The translations under genes and the position numbers were made by a program. From contig DIYO01000005.1 of NCBI GenBank assembly GCA_002427755.1, positions 1 through 64,000 on the forward strand: DNA of 64,000 nucleotides. The letters run 5' to 3'. The notes under the pieces are model-generated. The model was not told where the DNA came from. It ran no database searches and was given only the letters and a program-made list of their open reading frames with translations. Positions 25,082 through 33,792 of the stretch are shown here, piece after piece. Position 1 is the stretch's first letter. Each line of letters begins with the position of its first letter. This stretch comes from Roseivirga sp. UBA6052 (GTDB lineage: Bacteria > Bacteroidota > Bacteroidia > Cytophagales > Cyclobacteriaceae).

Positions 25082-26526
25082 TACAGAATATTTATATGCT
25101 CGTTTATTTGCTCTAGAATCCCGACTGATTCTTTATCCTCCATCTCGAAAGAATCTACCAGAATTCGGTCGTTATCAGTTGTTTCAAACTGCTTTTGCAG
25201 TACAGATTTCAGTTTAGATGATAGCTCTTGAAGCCTTTTCTTGGTTTCTTTCATATCTGCTTCAGGAGACATCACAAGGAATGTGTCGTCATTTGCTAAG
25301 GTCAAGACCTCAGTTGGTTGTAGAAGATTTCTCACCAAGGCGGCTATCTGATGCGTGAATTGATCATAGCTATCTAAATGTGCTTTAATAGTTTTAGGAG
25401 TAAACAAGAAACTGATATAAGAAACCGATACAGATCCTTTAGTGAGTTTTCTTCTTTCAGCCTCAACTTTCAATAAAGTTTTAAATACAGAGAAAGAAAC
25501 CACGCCATCAATCTCCTCAATGTTACTCTCCTCTTTCGTAATACCGCTAAGCGCCATACTTACACCAGTGGCTGTCAACTCGTAAGTATTAATCTCATAA
25601 TCAATAATACTTTCCAGTTTGTTGGTGTCTCCACAATTGAAGCAATAAGTCTCTATTTCTGGTTCTTGGAATACATGCCCATTTTCACATTCCGAAATTC
25701 TAGATGGCTTATCATAGTCTACTCCAATATGCCTTAACTGTCTATTACATTTTGGACAGACTAATTTCTTGTCTTGGAAAAAATCTGATTCCGGGCCTAC
25801 ATAGCCACAAACAAAATGATGTATAGAGTATTCAGAGAAGTGTTTTCTTGTACCGCATTTTGGACAAACCTCTCTATAATTGATAAAGCCTGAGCCACAA
25901 TTGCTGCACAGATGAACCACATCTTCGAAATGCGGACTTAAGAAACCTCTGTCTACTGAGACCTTCAGAATCTCAATATTTTCTTGATAATCGTGTAGAT
26001 GGCTATTGGCATCTAAAAATGGAAAGCTGTAACCCATTAGTGTATTACTGGAAGGGACAGGCTTCAAACGGATATCTCTTGAATGAAGGAATCTAATGAG
26101 CTTCAACACCACTTGCCTACCTACAAAATCTGTCTTAATTGCCTTGTAATCATTCTTAACACTGATAATTCTCTCGACTATGGAATGATGGCTGGCAATG
26201 CTCACCCTTTCTACAATACCATCAGCCAATGCCAGATGAAGTGGGTCTACCTGAGCGTCTAGCTTTAATAAAAAGCAGGGTATTAGATAAACATCTTCAT
26301 AAGATGCCGCTCTAATCTTGTTAAGGAGATCACCGGCACCAGAAGGATCATGATATTCAAGAATAATCACATCGTAACTGATGAGTGCACTAATTCTTAC
26401 CGCTTCATAATTTCTAATAAAGAGTATATCTAATCCATTCTCAGAGTGAACAGTATTGTGTTCTCTGTTGAATGCTTCAATAACATTCATTTCTGGTTTT
26501 TCGATATTTGGTTCTGTCTTACTCAA
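25081..26526 (-). CDS. Receiver-like/zinc-ribbon (TackOD1-like)/degenerate GGDEF signalling protein
   Basis: This 481-residue soluble protein has three parts. Residues about 30-125 look like a receiver domain without clear phosphoacceptor residues. Residues about 205-300 hold CxxC knuckles C207/C210, C221/C224, C257/C260 and C295/C298, plus C240, C280 and H237, forming several zinc ribbons; this resembles the TackOD1 output domain. Residues about 335-450 look like a GGDEF fold in which GGDEF is replaced by ANDDTF (411-416), so cyclase activity is unlikely. It sits between the HlyD-like and GT2 genes with a 1-base gap on one side and a 1-base overlap on the other, pointing to a regulatory subunit for the synthase. 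Family assignment is from memory. Confidence 0.65.
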   Translation of the reverse strand: MSKTEPNIEKPEMNVIEAFNREHNTVHSENGLDILFIRNYEAVRISALISYDVIILEYHDPSGAGDLLNKIRAASYEDVYLIPCFLLKLDAQVDPLHLALADGIVERVSIASHHSIVERIISVKNDYKAIKTDFVGRQVVLKLIRFLHSRDIRLKPVPSSNTLMGYSFPFLDANSHLHDYQENIEILKVSVDRGFLSPHFEDVVHLCSNCGSGFINYREVCPKCGTRKHFSEYSIHHFVCGYVGPESDFFQDKKLVCPKCNRQLRHIGVDYDKPSRISECENGHVFQEPEIETYCFNCGDTNKLESIIDYEINTYELTATGVSMALSGITKEESNIEEIDGVVSFSVFKTLLKVEAERRKLTKGSVSVSYISFLFTPKTIKAHLDSYDQFTHQIAALVRNLLQPTEVLTLANDDTFLVMSPEADMKETKKRLQELSSKLKSVLQKQFETTDNDRILVDSFEMEDKESVGILEQINEHINIL

Positions 26527-26527
26527 T

Positions 26528-27562
26528 TTAGAATATCCTCGACTTAGAGAGTTTTACACTATTATTATAATTCTCAACCCATTTCGTTTCGTCATCTGGA
26601 TTTACCGGATGTATAATGGCCAGATAATACTCTGTTGGCGTTATATTATTTCTTTGGTACTGAGGTGGTAGGTTTTCTTGATTTGCATAGATCTTGTCTA
26701 CAATCCCCTCACTTTCAAACTTATCTGGAAATTTCACTTTTATAATATCCCCTTCAAGTATTGTCCCGAACTCATCTTCAGGTATATATCCTAGGATATA
26801 GGCCTCTTCTTGAAGAATATCCAATACCGGTTGCCCTTTATAAACCAACTGATTTACTCTGTAATTAATCCTATCTATTCTACCATTGACAGGGGAAAGG
26901 AATGCCTGTAATGGATTTATGTTCGATAATCTCTGTGATAAAATAGTTTGATAATCCTCTGTTACTTTTGGCGCTTGTGCTATATAGTTTCTCCAAAATC
27001 TTATCTCTTCTTTCCAAACCTCAATTTGAGATTCGAGCTTAGCAATTTCTAATTTGTATTCGTCTATTCTTATTGCCGAATTAGCATCAAGAATTACCAT
27101 CAGTTCAAGCTGCTCAATTTTGCTTTGATATAACGAAATCAACTCGAGGTTCTGACGGATACGTTCTTCATTAACGAGAATATTCTTTCTAGCATCTAGT
27201 ATTGCTCTCTGTGAGCTTGCACTAGCACTTTGTATGGAATTGAAAAGGGAATTGTCTGAATCATCAATTTCACGTCTAAAAACAAAAAGTGTATCTCCAA
27301 TTTCAACATCTTCTTTTTCTTGAATTTTGACATCTCGTATCCAAGAATCATTAGGTAAAAATACTATGTAGTTACCCTTAGCTACATTACCGCGAATATT
27401 GACATAGACATATCGACCAAGGAAATAATAAGCGAGACTCAATACCAAACCGAAAAAGATAAAGAGGTAGACTACTCTATCCCAATTAATTCGTTTTTGG
27501 GGCTTTGGTCCTTCAACCTCCGCTATATACTTTTCTCTATTTCCGAAATTTATTCGTCTCAC
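26528..27562 (-). CDS. HlyD-like membrane fusion/periplasmic adaptor protein
   Basis: The 344-residue protein has a short cytoplasmic N-terminus and one membrane segment (about 29-48). A barrel-sandwich half follows (about 55-95), then a long alpha-helical hairpin (about 100-205), the second half (FLSPVNGRIDRINYRVNQL, about 217-235) and a beta-barrel domain. This is the HlyD/EmrA-type layout, bridging an inner-membrane complex to a TolC-like outer-membrane protein. Its ATG overlaps the stop of the TolC-like gene by 4 bases. There is no ABC or MFS pump in the operon; the only inner-membrane candidate partner is the GT2 synthase. Confidence 0.85.
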   Translation of the reverse strand: MRRINFGNREKYIAEVEGPKPQKRINWDRVVYLFIFFGLVLSLAYYFLGRYVYVNIRGNVAKGNYIVFLPNDSWIRDVKIQEKEDVEIGDTLFVFRREIDDSDNSLFNSIQSASASSQRAILDARKNILVNEERIRQNLELISLYQSKIEQLELMVILDANSAIRIDEYKLEIAKLESQIEVWKEEIRFWRNYIAQAPKVTEDYQTILSQRLSNINPLQAFLSPVNGRIDRINYRVNQLVYKGQPVLDILQEEAYILGYIPEDEFGTILEGDIIKVKFPDKFESEGIVDKIYANQENLPPQYQRNNITPTEYYLAIIHPVNPDDETKWVENYNNSVKLSKSRIF

Positions 27563-29871
27563 TTACCTAATATGGTTTTTTCGTCTAGTTTAATCAAGCG
27601 CGATAAATCGTGAATGGCAATATTCTCGATTCCTGTAACCTGTATAAGGTTCTTAACAAAGTCCTCTAAGGCAATTCGATCTTCAAAGTCTTCAGTTCTT
27701 AGCGCAATCGTCAACTTGTCTCCAAAAACTACGAGTTCCTCTGCTATCTTTCTTACAATAAAATCTATATCAATATTATCATAACACATGACCACAACTT
27801 CATTTACATGACCTTGAATGCCGCTGAGAAATTCTTCCGGATAAAAATTCGGGATTGAAATAGTCAGATGATTCCCAGAATCTAGTTGAGCACTCAAATA
27901 CTGAATACCTGTTTTTAGGTTATTTAAATAGGTGTCTCGATTACTATTCCAATCGGGAAATACATGAGGTTCCACATCAAGATGAAGGCCATGAAATCCA
28001 TTTGATTTTATTTCTTGAAGGAGTCCATCCAATGAAGCCGTATCAACATTTACAGCCATAGAATTATCACCAAATAAGCGATACACAGATGCACCTTGCT
28101 TATTAAGCAATTCTATAAATCCTAAGATTTGATCTTTTGGCAGAGAGGCTGAAGAGAAGTAGACTTTTTCAAACTCATTATTTACTAAATACTCTGACAA
28201 GAAGATGCTAGAAAAGTCATTAAACACGCCAGACCATATGTAAATTGATCTATCCCCAGCCATTTTATCATAATAGCCTTCAAAGGAAATTGGTGTAGCA
28301 ATTTGAGAAGCATCTGACAGCTGCAGATTGGTGAGTATTCTCAGTAATTTGAGATACAGGTTTTGCTTAATATCAAGGAGTTCTGTTTCGATATTATAGA
28401 CCTCGTCTATTCCGTTAATGACACTTAATGGAGTAAAGCTCGGATCGTCCAGATTATCCTTAGTCAGGTTTCGTCTGAGTCTTTCAAGTACTACCCCTTT
28501 GTTACCATAGAAATCCAAATACTGCTTAAAGGTGTACTCATATTCATAATAGAGATTTAAGAGGTTATTATTGACAGCAGTCATTCTCTTGTTGTTCTCG
28601 GACTCTAATACTTTCAGCTCCTTCTCAGCTACCTCTTTGTTATGCTTATTCTGAAAAAGTGGAGCTGTAAATGTTGCACCTACTGAACCGAAGGTTCTAT
28701 AATTAGCTCCTGTAGTATTCTCACTATTGAAGACATTGTATCTCGCATAAGTTCTAAGACTCATGTCTTTATTCCTTCGGTATTTTATATCGAGTTGTTG
28801 TCTCTGGAGGTCTAGTAATTGTATATCTAAACTATCCCCACTTCTACCCTTTAGTATACTTCTAGCATCCAGTTCTAGAAGCGGAAGATTATTGGCATCG
28901 ACTAAAGGATTGAAACCCGTGTTAACGTATGTAGTCTCAAAGCCTTCATTATATGCCGATAAGTTTCTCTTGAGGTTTTCTAACGCCTTCTTTCTGTTTT
29001 TAAGACCTACAATCTCTTCCCAAGGTGTTGCTCTCACCAGATACATCTGGGTGGCCACTTCCAGAAATTTATCTATGATATCTAAGCGCCTATTGACAAA
29101 TTCTAATTGACGCTTATTGAAAGTGTAGATTACATAGTTGTAGGTATAAATGTATTCATCTTCAATTCTACCCTTTTGAAGCGTTATGTCATTTATTAAG
29201 CCTTCAAACTCTAATTCTTTAATCCGTTGCTTGTTCCCATAGAATCCTGAACGCAACAGCTGCCAATCCAAACCAGCATTAAATCTTGACCTGAAGAATA
29301 GATCCTCAAAGTCGGAAATACCTGGTTCAAAATTATAACTGGCACTACTATAGAAATCTAGCCCAACATCTGCTTCTATAGACTTAATGAGGGCCTGATT
29401 CAGTTCTTGATAAGATTGAGGTGATATGGCCTTTCCATCAAACTGATTGAGCAATTCATTTACAAGTGCAGTATCTGATGCTTTTTCCTTTTTCTGATCA
29501 TTAGCTAACGTCTCATAATACAAGGTTTCTACTTGCTCTACTATTCTCTCTAATCCTTGAATGTATTCAGGTGTCTCAATTCTTTTGGGTGTAATAGGTT
29601 CAGCATAACCTACAATAAGCTCTTGGTTAATCTTAATGATGTTATTGTCAAGACCATTCCATTCCTTTACTCGTTCAACACTCACATTGTAAGCCAAGGC
29701 AATTCTATATAATGTTTCACCATAGGCGACTTTATGAGTAATTGGCGTAGAAGATTGAGCTAAAAGATTACTGGAAAGGACAATAAGAACCAAGCAATAG
29801 AACTTAATCCTCAAAAAAGCTAAAGTAGCTACTTGGGTTTGTACTTTAATAAGACAACTAATCTTCGTCAT
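27559..29871 (-). CDS. LysM / TolC-like / glycoside-hydrolase-like fusion protein
   Basis: This 770-residue secreted protein appears to fuse three modules. After a signal peptide (about 22-39, ending LLAQ) is a LysM domain (about 45-88; GETLYRIALAYNVS), expected to bind peptidoglycan or GlcNAc polymers. Residues about 95-520 are long helices with beta-strand segments (for example SVGATFTAPLFQN) typical of TolC outer-membrane factors. Residues about 539-770 resemble a TIM-barrel hydrolase: FHGLHLDVEPH (626-636) aligns with the GH18 motif DGxDxDxE but has His at the first two Asp positions and keeps D632 and E634. It is first in the four-gene operon. I know of no standard family with this architecture, so the domain calls need structural checking. 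Confidence 0.72.
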   Translation of the reverse strand: MTKISCLIKVQTQVATLAFLRIKFYCLVLIVLSSNLLAQSSTPITHKVAYGETLYRIALAYNVSVERVKEWNGLDNNIIKINQELIVGYAEPITPKRIETPEYIQGLERIVEQVETLYYETLANDQKKEKASDTALVNELLNQFDGKAISPQSYQELNQALIKSIEADVGLDFYSSASYNFEPGISDFEDLFFRSRFNAGLDWQLLRSGFYGNKQRIKELEFEGLINDITLQKGRIEDEYIYTYNYVIYTFNKRQLEFVNRRLDIIDKFLEVATQMYLVRATPWEEIVGLKNRKKALENLKRNLSAYNEGFETTYVNTGFNPLVDANNLPLLELDARSILKGRSGDSLDIQLLDLQRQQLDIKYRRNKDMSLRTYARYNVFNSENTTGANYRTFGSVGATFTAPLFQNKHNKEVAEKELKVLESENNKRMTAVNNNLLNLYYEYEYTFKQYLDFYGNKGVVLERLRRNLTKDNLDDPSFTPLSVINGIDEVYNIETELLDIKQNLYLKLLRILTNLQLSDASQIATPISFEGYYDKMAGDRSIYIWSGVFNDFSSIFLSEYLVNNEFEKVYFSSASLPKDQILGFIELLNKQGASVYRLFGDNSMAVNVDTASLDGLLQEIKSNGFHGLHLDVEPHVFPDWNSNRDTYLNNLKTGIQYLSAQLDSGNHLTISIPNFYPEEFLSGIQGHVNEVVVMCYDNIDIDFIVRKIAEELVVFGDKLTIALRTEDFEDRIALEDFVKNLIQVTGIENIAIHDLSRLIKLDEKTILGK

Positions 29872-29987
29872 AATTGTACCTATAATGCGCTAAACTTTGC
29901 TCAATGTCAAAATCCAGTGTTTTAGAGCCCTATAGGTGTCACTACATGTGTTATCTTAAAATTAAGTTTTGAATTTGCCTTAACGCA

Positions 29988-29999
29988 TGATTTAGATCA
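29988..29999. promoter_or_regulatory. Possible CRP/FNR-type operator
   Basis: TGAT-TTAG-ATCA is an exact match to the symmetric core recognised by many CRP/FNR-family regulators (TGAT-N4-ATCA). It lies about 50 bases before the CoA-transferase start and 117 bases before the divergent LysM/TolC-like gene. Occurrence by chance is possible. Confidence 0.35.
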
Positions 30000-30047
30000 C
30001 ATTTCGAAATACCTTTAATTAGAATATTTGCAGCAAAACAAGAATTT

Positions 30048-31328
30048 ATGAAGGTAAACAGTGCGGCCCAGGCTGTTGAAGTAATTAAGCCGGGACATAA
30101 TATTTATATACATACTGCAGCTGCCACTCCTGAAGGATTGGTGAAAGCAATGACCGACAGAGCACCTGAGTTATATGATATAGACATCTATCATTTGCAT
30201 ACGGAAGGAGAAGCTCCTTATACCGCTGAAGAGCATCAAGATACTTTTCAAACCCATTCTATGTTCATAGGAGGTAATGTCAGAAAGGCGCATAAAGAGG
30301 GGCGAGCGCATTTTATTCCTTGCTTTCTGAGTGAAGTACCCATTATGATTCGTAGAGGAATTATTCCTGTAGACGTGGCAATGATTCAGGTTTCTCCTCC
30401 GGATAGTCATGGTTATTGTACGCTGGGTGTTTCTGTTGATGCTACCAAAGCGGCTATATACTGCGCTGACATTGTAATTGCTCAAATTAATCCTAACATG
30501 CCAAGAACACATGGCGATGGATTGGTCCATATCAGTAAGTTTGATCGATATTACGAAGAAACCACCGACATATTCGAACTGCCTTCTCACGAACTAACAG
30601 ACGAAGAGAAGAAAATCGGTATGCACATTGCCGGTATGATCGAGGACAGATCTACGCTTCAAATGGGAATTGGCGCAATTCCAGATGCCGTACTTTCTTG
30701 CTTGGAGGGGCATAAAGACTTGGGAGTCCACACCGAGATGTTTTCAGACGGTGTAATCCCATTGATAGAAAAAGGAGTAATTAACAACAGCTACAAGTCT
30801 AAGCATAAAGATGTGTTGGTCTCTGGCTTTATGATTGGAACCAAGAAACTCTACGATTTCGTAGATGACAATCCAATGATCCGAATGCTAGATATTCAAT
30901 ATGTGAATGATACAGCTGTGATAAGAAAACAACATAAGATGGTAAGTATCAACAGTGCCATTGAAGTAGATCTTACGGGTCAGGTTTGTGCCGATTCTAT
31001 AGGAACAAGAATGTATTCAGGTGTTGGGGGTCAAATGGACTTCATCAGAGGTGCTTCTTTATCTGAAGGAGGAAAACCAATCATAGCATTACCTTCTACT
31101 ACTAGAAGAGGCGGATCTAAAATTGTTCCAATACTTCAGCCAGGAGCAGGTGTTGTGACCACTCGAGCGCACGTTCAATATGTAGTTACTGAATTTGGTA
31201 TCGCCAATTTGTATGGTAAAAACCTAAAACAACGAGCTCAGGCGCTCATTAACATCTCTCATCCAGATCACAGAGAAGAACTATCAAGAGCAGCCAACGA
31301 AAGGTTTAACGGGCACTATTTCAAATAG
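30048..31328 (+). CDS. Acetyl-CoA hydrolase/transferase family protein (4-hydroxybutyrate or acyl CoA-transferase)
   Basis: The 426-residue cytoplasmic enzyme belongs to the class I-like CoA-transferases represented by 4-hydroxybutyrate CoA-transferase and acetyl-CoA hydrolase. The two Rossmann-like halves are visible, with VSPPDSHGYCTLGVSVDATK in the first and the glutamate-containing LGVHTEMFSDG segment (about 228-238), where the catalytic Glu forms the CoA thioester. IYSGVGGQMDFIRGA-like sequence (here MYSGVGGQMDFIRGA) marks the second half. Such enzymes move CoA between acetate and other acids. It is monocistronic, ending at the terminator at 31347-31380. Confidence 0.88.
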   Translation: MKVNSAAQAVEVIKPGHNIYIHTAAATPEGLVKAMTDRAPELYDIDIYHLHTEGEAPYTAEEHQDTFQTHSMFIGGNVRKAHKEGRAHFIPCFLSEVPIMIRRGIIPVDVAMIQVSPPDSHGYCTLGVSVDATKAAIYCADIVIAQINPNMPRTHGDGLVHISKFDRYYEETTDIFELPSHELTDEEKKIGMHIAGMIEDRSTLQMGIGAIPDAVLSCLEGHKDLGVHTEMFSDGVIPLIEKGVINNSYKSKHKDVLVSGFMIGTKKLYDFVDDNPMIRMLDIQYVNDTAVIRKQHKMVSINSAIEVDLTGQVCADSIGTRMYSGVGGQMDFIRGASLSEGGKPIIALPSTTRRGGSKIVPILQPGAGVVTTRAHVQYVVTEFGIANLYGKNLKQRAQALINISHPDHREELSRAANERFNGHYFK

Positions 31329-31346
31329 GAAAATAGACTTTTGACT

Positions 31347-31380
31347 AAACCGACCTGAGGTAGTACTTGGGTCGGTTTTT
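31347..31380. terminator. Intrinsic terminator of the CoA-transferase gene
   Basis: The stem AACCGACC/GGTCGGTT with a loop of about 14 bases is followed by six T residues on the plus strand. The hairpin abuts the stop codon of the convergent transporter gene. Confidence 0.75.
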
Positions 31381-32867
31381 TATTTGGTCTGCCAGAAAGT
31401 AATCACATCCGGGCCAAATACACCTATTAACACGATAGCTAGGAGACTCATAACTATACCTACCCTTACAAAGTCTTTTGTAGCCAAGTATCCTTTAGCA
31501 TACGCAATAGCATTCGGAGGTGTACTGATCGGAAGTGCCATAGCAACACTAGATGCTAGTGCAATTGATATTCCGTAGTAGGCAACTTCAACCTCTCCAA
31601 TACCAAATGATAAAGTAGCCAATGAGATACCCAATGGAATAATCAAGTTGGCCGCAGCGGTGTTAGACATAAATATGCTGAGCAATATGGTAGCTGTGAT
31701 CAGCAGAATAAATACGAAAGAAGAAGTAGTAGGAATCAGACTTAAAAGGATAACATCAAGTCCACTCATTTTCATCCCCATACCTAAAGCTATACCCCCT
31801 GCAATCAAGGCAATAATATGCCATTCGAGATTATTATAGTCTTTTCTGTCAATTACTCCTGTTGCGGTGAATACAATGATTGGAAATAAAGCCGTAACTG
31901 CAGATGGGAGACCATGCCATTGATCTGTTAGCCAGAGCAATATGGTTGTTGAGAATATGGTGATTACGAACCACCCTCGTGGCTTAATCTCTCTTTTTCT
32001 GGTACTAAGTCTTACTTCTTTATCTGGGGATTGATAAATCTTACTAATAAGTAACCAAGCGATAAAGAGAAGGATAATCACTAATGGAACGCCAATAATC
32101 ATCCAATTTAGGAAGTTAATATTGATCCCTTCAGACCTTAGAAAACCTATAGCCACTGCATTAGGAGGAGAGCCAATTGGCGTCCCCATTCCACCTATAT
32201 TTGCCGCAGTAGGTATACACAATACCAACCCTTTTCTCAAAGGATCATCATCTCTAAGGGCAATGAAAAGCGGAGAAACTAAAGTTATCATCATTGCCGT
32301 AGTGGCCGTGTTACTCATAAACATTGAAAAGCCTCCGGTAATCAGCATTAAACCTAGCATTACATACATAGGCTTATCCCCAAAAATCTTTAGGATGGAA
32401 CTCGCAAGCGCCTTATCTACCCCCTCTTTAACCGCAGCCCGAGCGAGCATAAAACCACCTAAGAAGAGTATCAGAATAGGATCGGCAAAAGGCGAAAGTA
32501 TCTCTCTATAGGTCGGCCCAATGCCACCTTCAAAACCAAATCCTCTCCATTCTCCAGGATTTGCCAACAAGATGATCTGAAGACCTATGACAAGCAAAGC
32601 AGTGGCAAATAGTGGCAGAGCTTCTGTTACCCATAAAAGCGCAGCCAAGACAAAGACACCACCCATGAAAGCCACCTCTTGCTTTTGTGTTTGCAACAAT
32701 AAAATAACGGTTACAGAAGAGGCTATAACACTTAACAAGAACATATATAAGTGCTTGCTAATTATAGGTCTTTGGAATTGAGAAAGCGCTGTTAATGGAT
32801 TAACACGGTCTATTTCAAATCTAAGGTGTATTCTTTCAAATAGTTTAAGCCTCTGTTTCTTTGCCAT
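31380..32867 (-). CDS. SLC13/DASS family divalent anion:sodium symporter
   Basis: The 495-residue protein has about eleven to twelve hydrophobic segments. Two inverted repeats carry the diagnostic SNT motifs (FMSNTATTAMM, about 189-199, and FMSNTAAANLI, about 413-423) that bind sodium and the carboxylate. Related proteins import C4-dicarboxylates, citrate or sulfate. A location next to succinate dehydrogenase fits a C4-dicarboxylate substrate, but that is inference. A basic cytoplasmic N-terminus of about 40 residues precedes the first membrane segment. The sdh terminator at 32941-32972 separates it from sdhB, so it needs its own promoter. Confidence 0.9.
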   Translation of the reverse strand: MAKKQRLKLFERIHLRFEIDRVNPLTALSQFQRPIISKHLYMFLLSVIASSVTVILLLQTQKQEVAFMGGVFVLAALLWVTEALPLFATALLVIGLQIILLANPGEWRGFGFEGGIGPTYREILSPFADPILILFLGGFMLARAAVKEGVDKALASSILKIFGDKPMYVMLGLMLITGGFSMFMSNTATTAMMITLVSPLFIALRDDDPLRKGLVLCIPTAANIGGMGTPIGSPPNAVAIGFLRSEGININFLNWMIIGVPLVIILLFIAWLLISKIYQSPDKEVRLSTRKREIKPRGWFVITIFSTTILLWLTDQWHGLPSAVTALFPIIVFTATGVIDRKDYNNLEWHIIALIAGGIALGMGMKMSGLDVILLSLIPTTSSFVFILLITATILLSIFMSNTAAANLIIPLGISLATLSFGIGEVEVAYYGISIALASSVAMALPISTPPNAIAYAKGYLATKDFVRVGIVMSLLAIVLIGVFGPDVITFWQTK

Positions 32868-32940
32868 CTACTCAAATGTGCATGCTTTATTGAATACTTG
32901 ATATGATGTAAGTCATGCAAACGTTGCCGATTTAAGAAAT

Positions 32941-32972
32941 AAAAAGCGCATCCCGAGTATTCGAGATGCGCT
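32941..32972 (-). terminator. Intrinsic terminator of sdhCAB
   Basis: On the minus strand a 12-base stem (AGCGCATCTCGA with its complement, one G-T pair) closes an ATAC loop and is followed by a T-rich run. It lies 28 bases after the sdhB stop. Confidence 0.88.
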
Positions 32973-33000
32973 CTAAATTTTATAAGAAAAGACGCTTTGC

Positions 33001-33765
33001 CTATTTCTTCACACTACCTGAGAGGTACTCTCTATTTAGTCTGGCAATGTTCTCTAGTGATATCCCTTTAGGACATTCAACTTCACATGCACCAGTATTA
33101 GAGCAGTTACCAAAGCCTTCTTCATCCATAACTTTAACCATATTTTGTGCTCTTTCAGCAGACTCTACCTGGCCTTGAGGCAACAAAGCAAATTGAGAAA
33201 CTTTCGCAGACACAAATAACATAGCAGAAGAATTCTTACAAGTTGCCACACAAGCGCCACAACCAATACATGTTGCTGCATCCATGGCTTTATCTGCATT
33301 TGCTTTTTCTATTGGAATAGCATTCGCGTCTACCGTATTACCAGATGTATTTACTGATATAAACCCACCTGCTGCCATAATTCTATCGAATGCTGTACGG
33401 TCTACCATTAAGTCCTTAATCACAGGGAATGCATTCGCTCTCCATGGCTCAATGTAGATCGTATCTCCATCATTGAACTCTCTCATGTGTAGCTGACAAG
33501 TAGTAATTTCTCTTCCCGGTCCGTGAGCTTCACCATTAATATACAATGAACAAGTTCCACAGATTCCTTCACGACAGTCGTGGTCAAAAGCGACAGGCTC
33601 CTTACCCTCGTTGATTAACTGCTCGTTTAGAATGTCCATCATTTCAAGGAAAGAACTGTCAGTTGAAATATCCGAAACCTGATAGGTTTCCATATTTCCT
33701 TTAGCCTTCTGATCCTTTTGTCTCCAAACTTTTAAAGTAAGGTTGAGATTTTTATGTGTTGACAT
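33001..33765 (-). CDS. sdhB: Succinate dehydrogenase/fumarate reductase iron-sulfur subunit
   Basis: SdhB carries electrons between the flavoprotein and the membrane cytochrome. The 254 residues hold the plant-type [2Fe-2S] ligands (CREGICGTC, then C in ITTCQLH) in the N-terminal half. The two ferredoxin-type clusters follow in CIGCGACVATCKN and CSNTGACEVECPKGI. Length and pattern fit the B-type enzymes of Bacteroidota. It is the last gene of sdhCAB, 27 bases after sdhA, and is followed by a strong terminator. Confidence 0.95.
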   Translation of the reverse strand: MSTHKNLNLTLKVWRQKDQKAKGNMETYQVSDISTDSSFLEMMDILNEQLINEGKEPVAFDHDCREGICGTCSLYINGEAHGPGREITTCQLHMREFNDGDTIYIEPWRANAFPVIKDLMVDRTAFDRIMAAGGFISVNTSGNTVDANAIPIEKANADKAMDAATCIGCGACVATCKNSSAMLFVSAKVSQFALLPQGQVESAERAQNMVKVMDEEGFGNCSNTGACEVECPKGISLENIARLNREYLSGSVKK

Positions 33766-33792
33766 ATTACTATATCTAAAATTCTTAAATGA

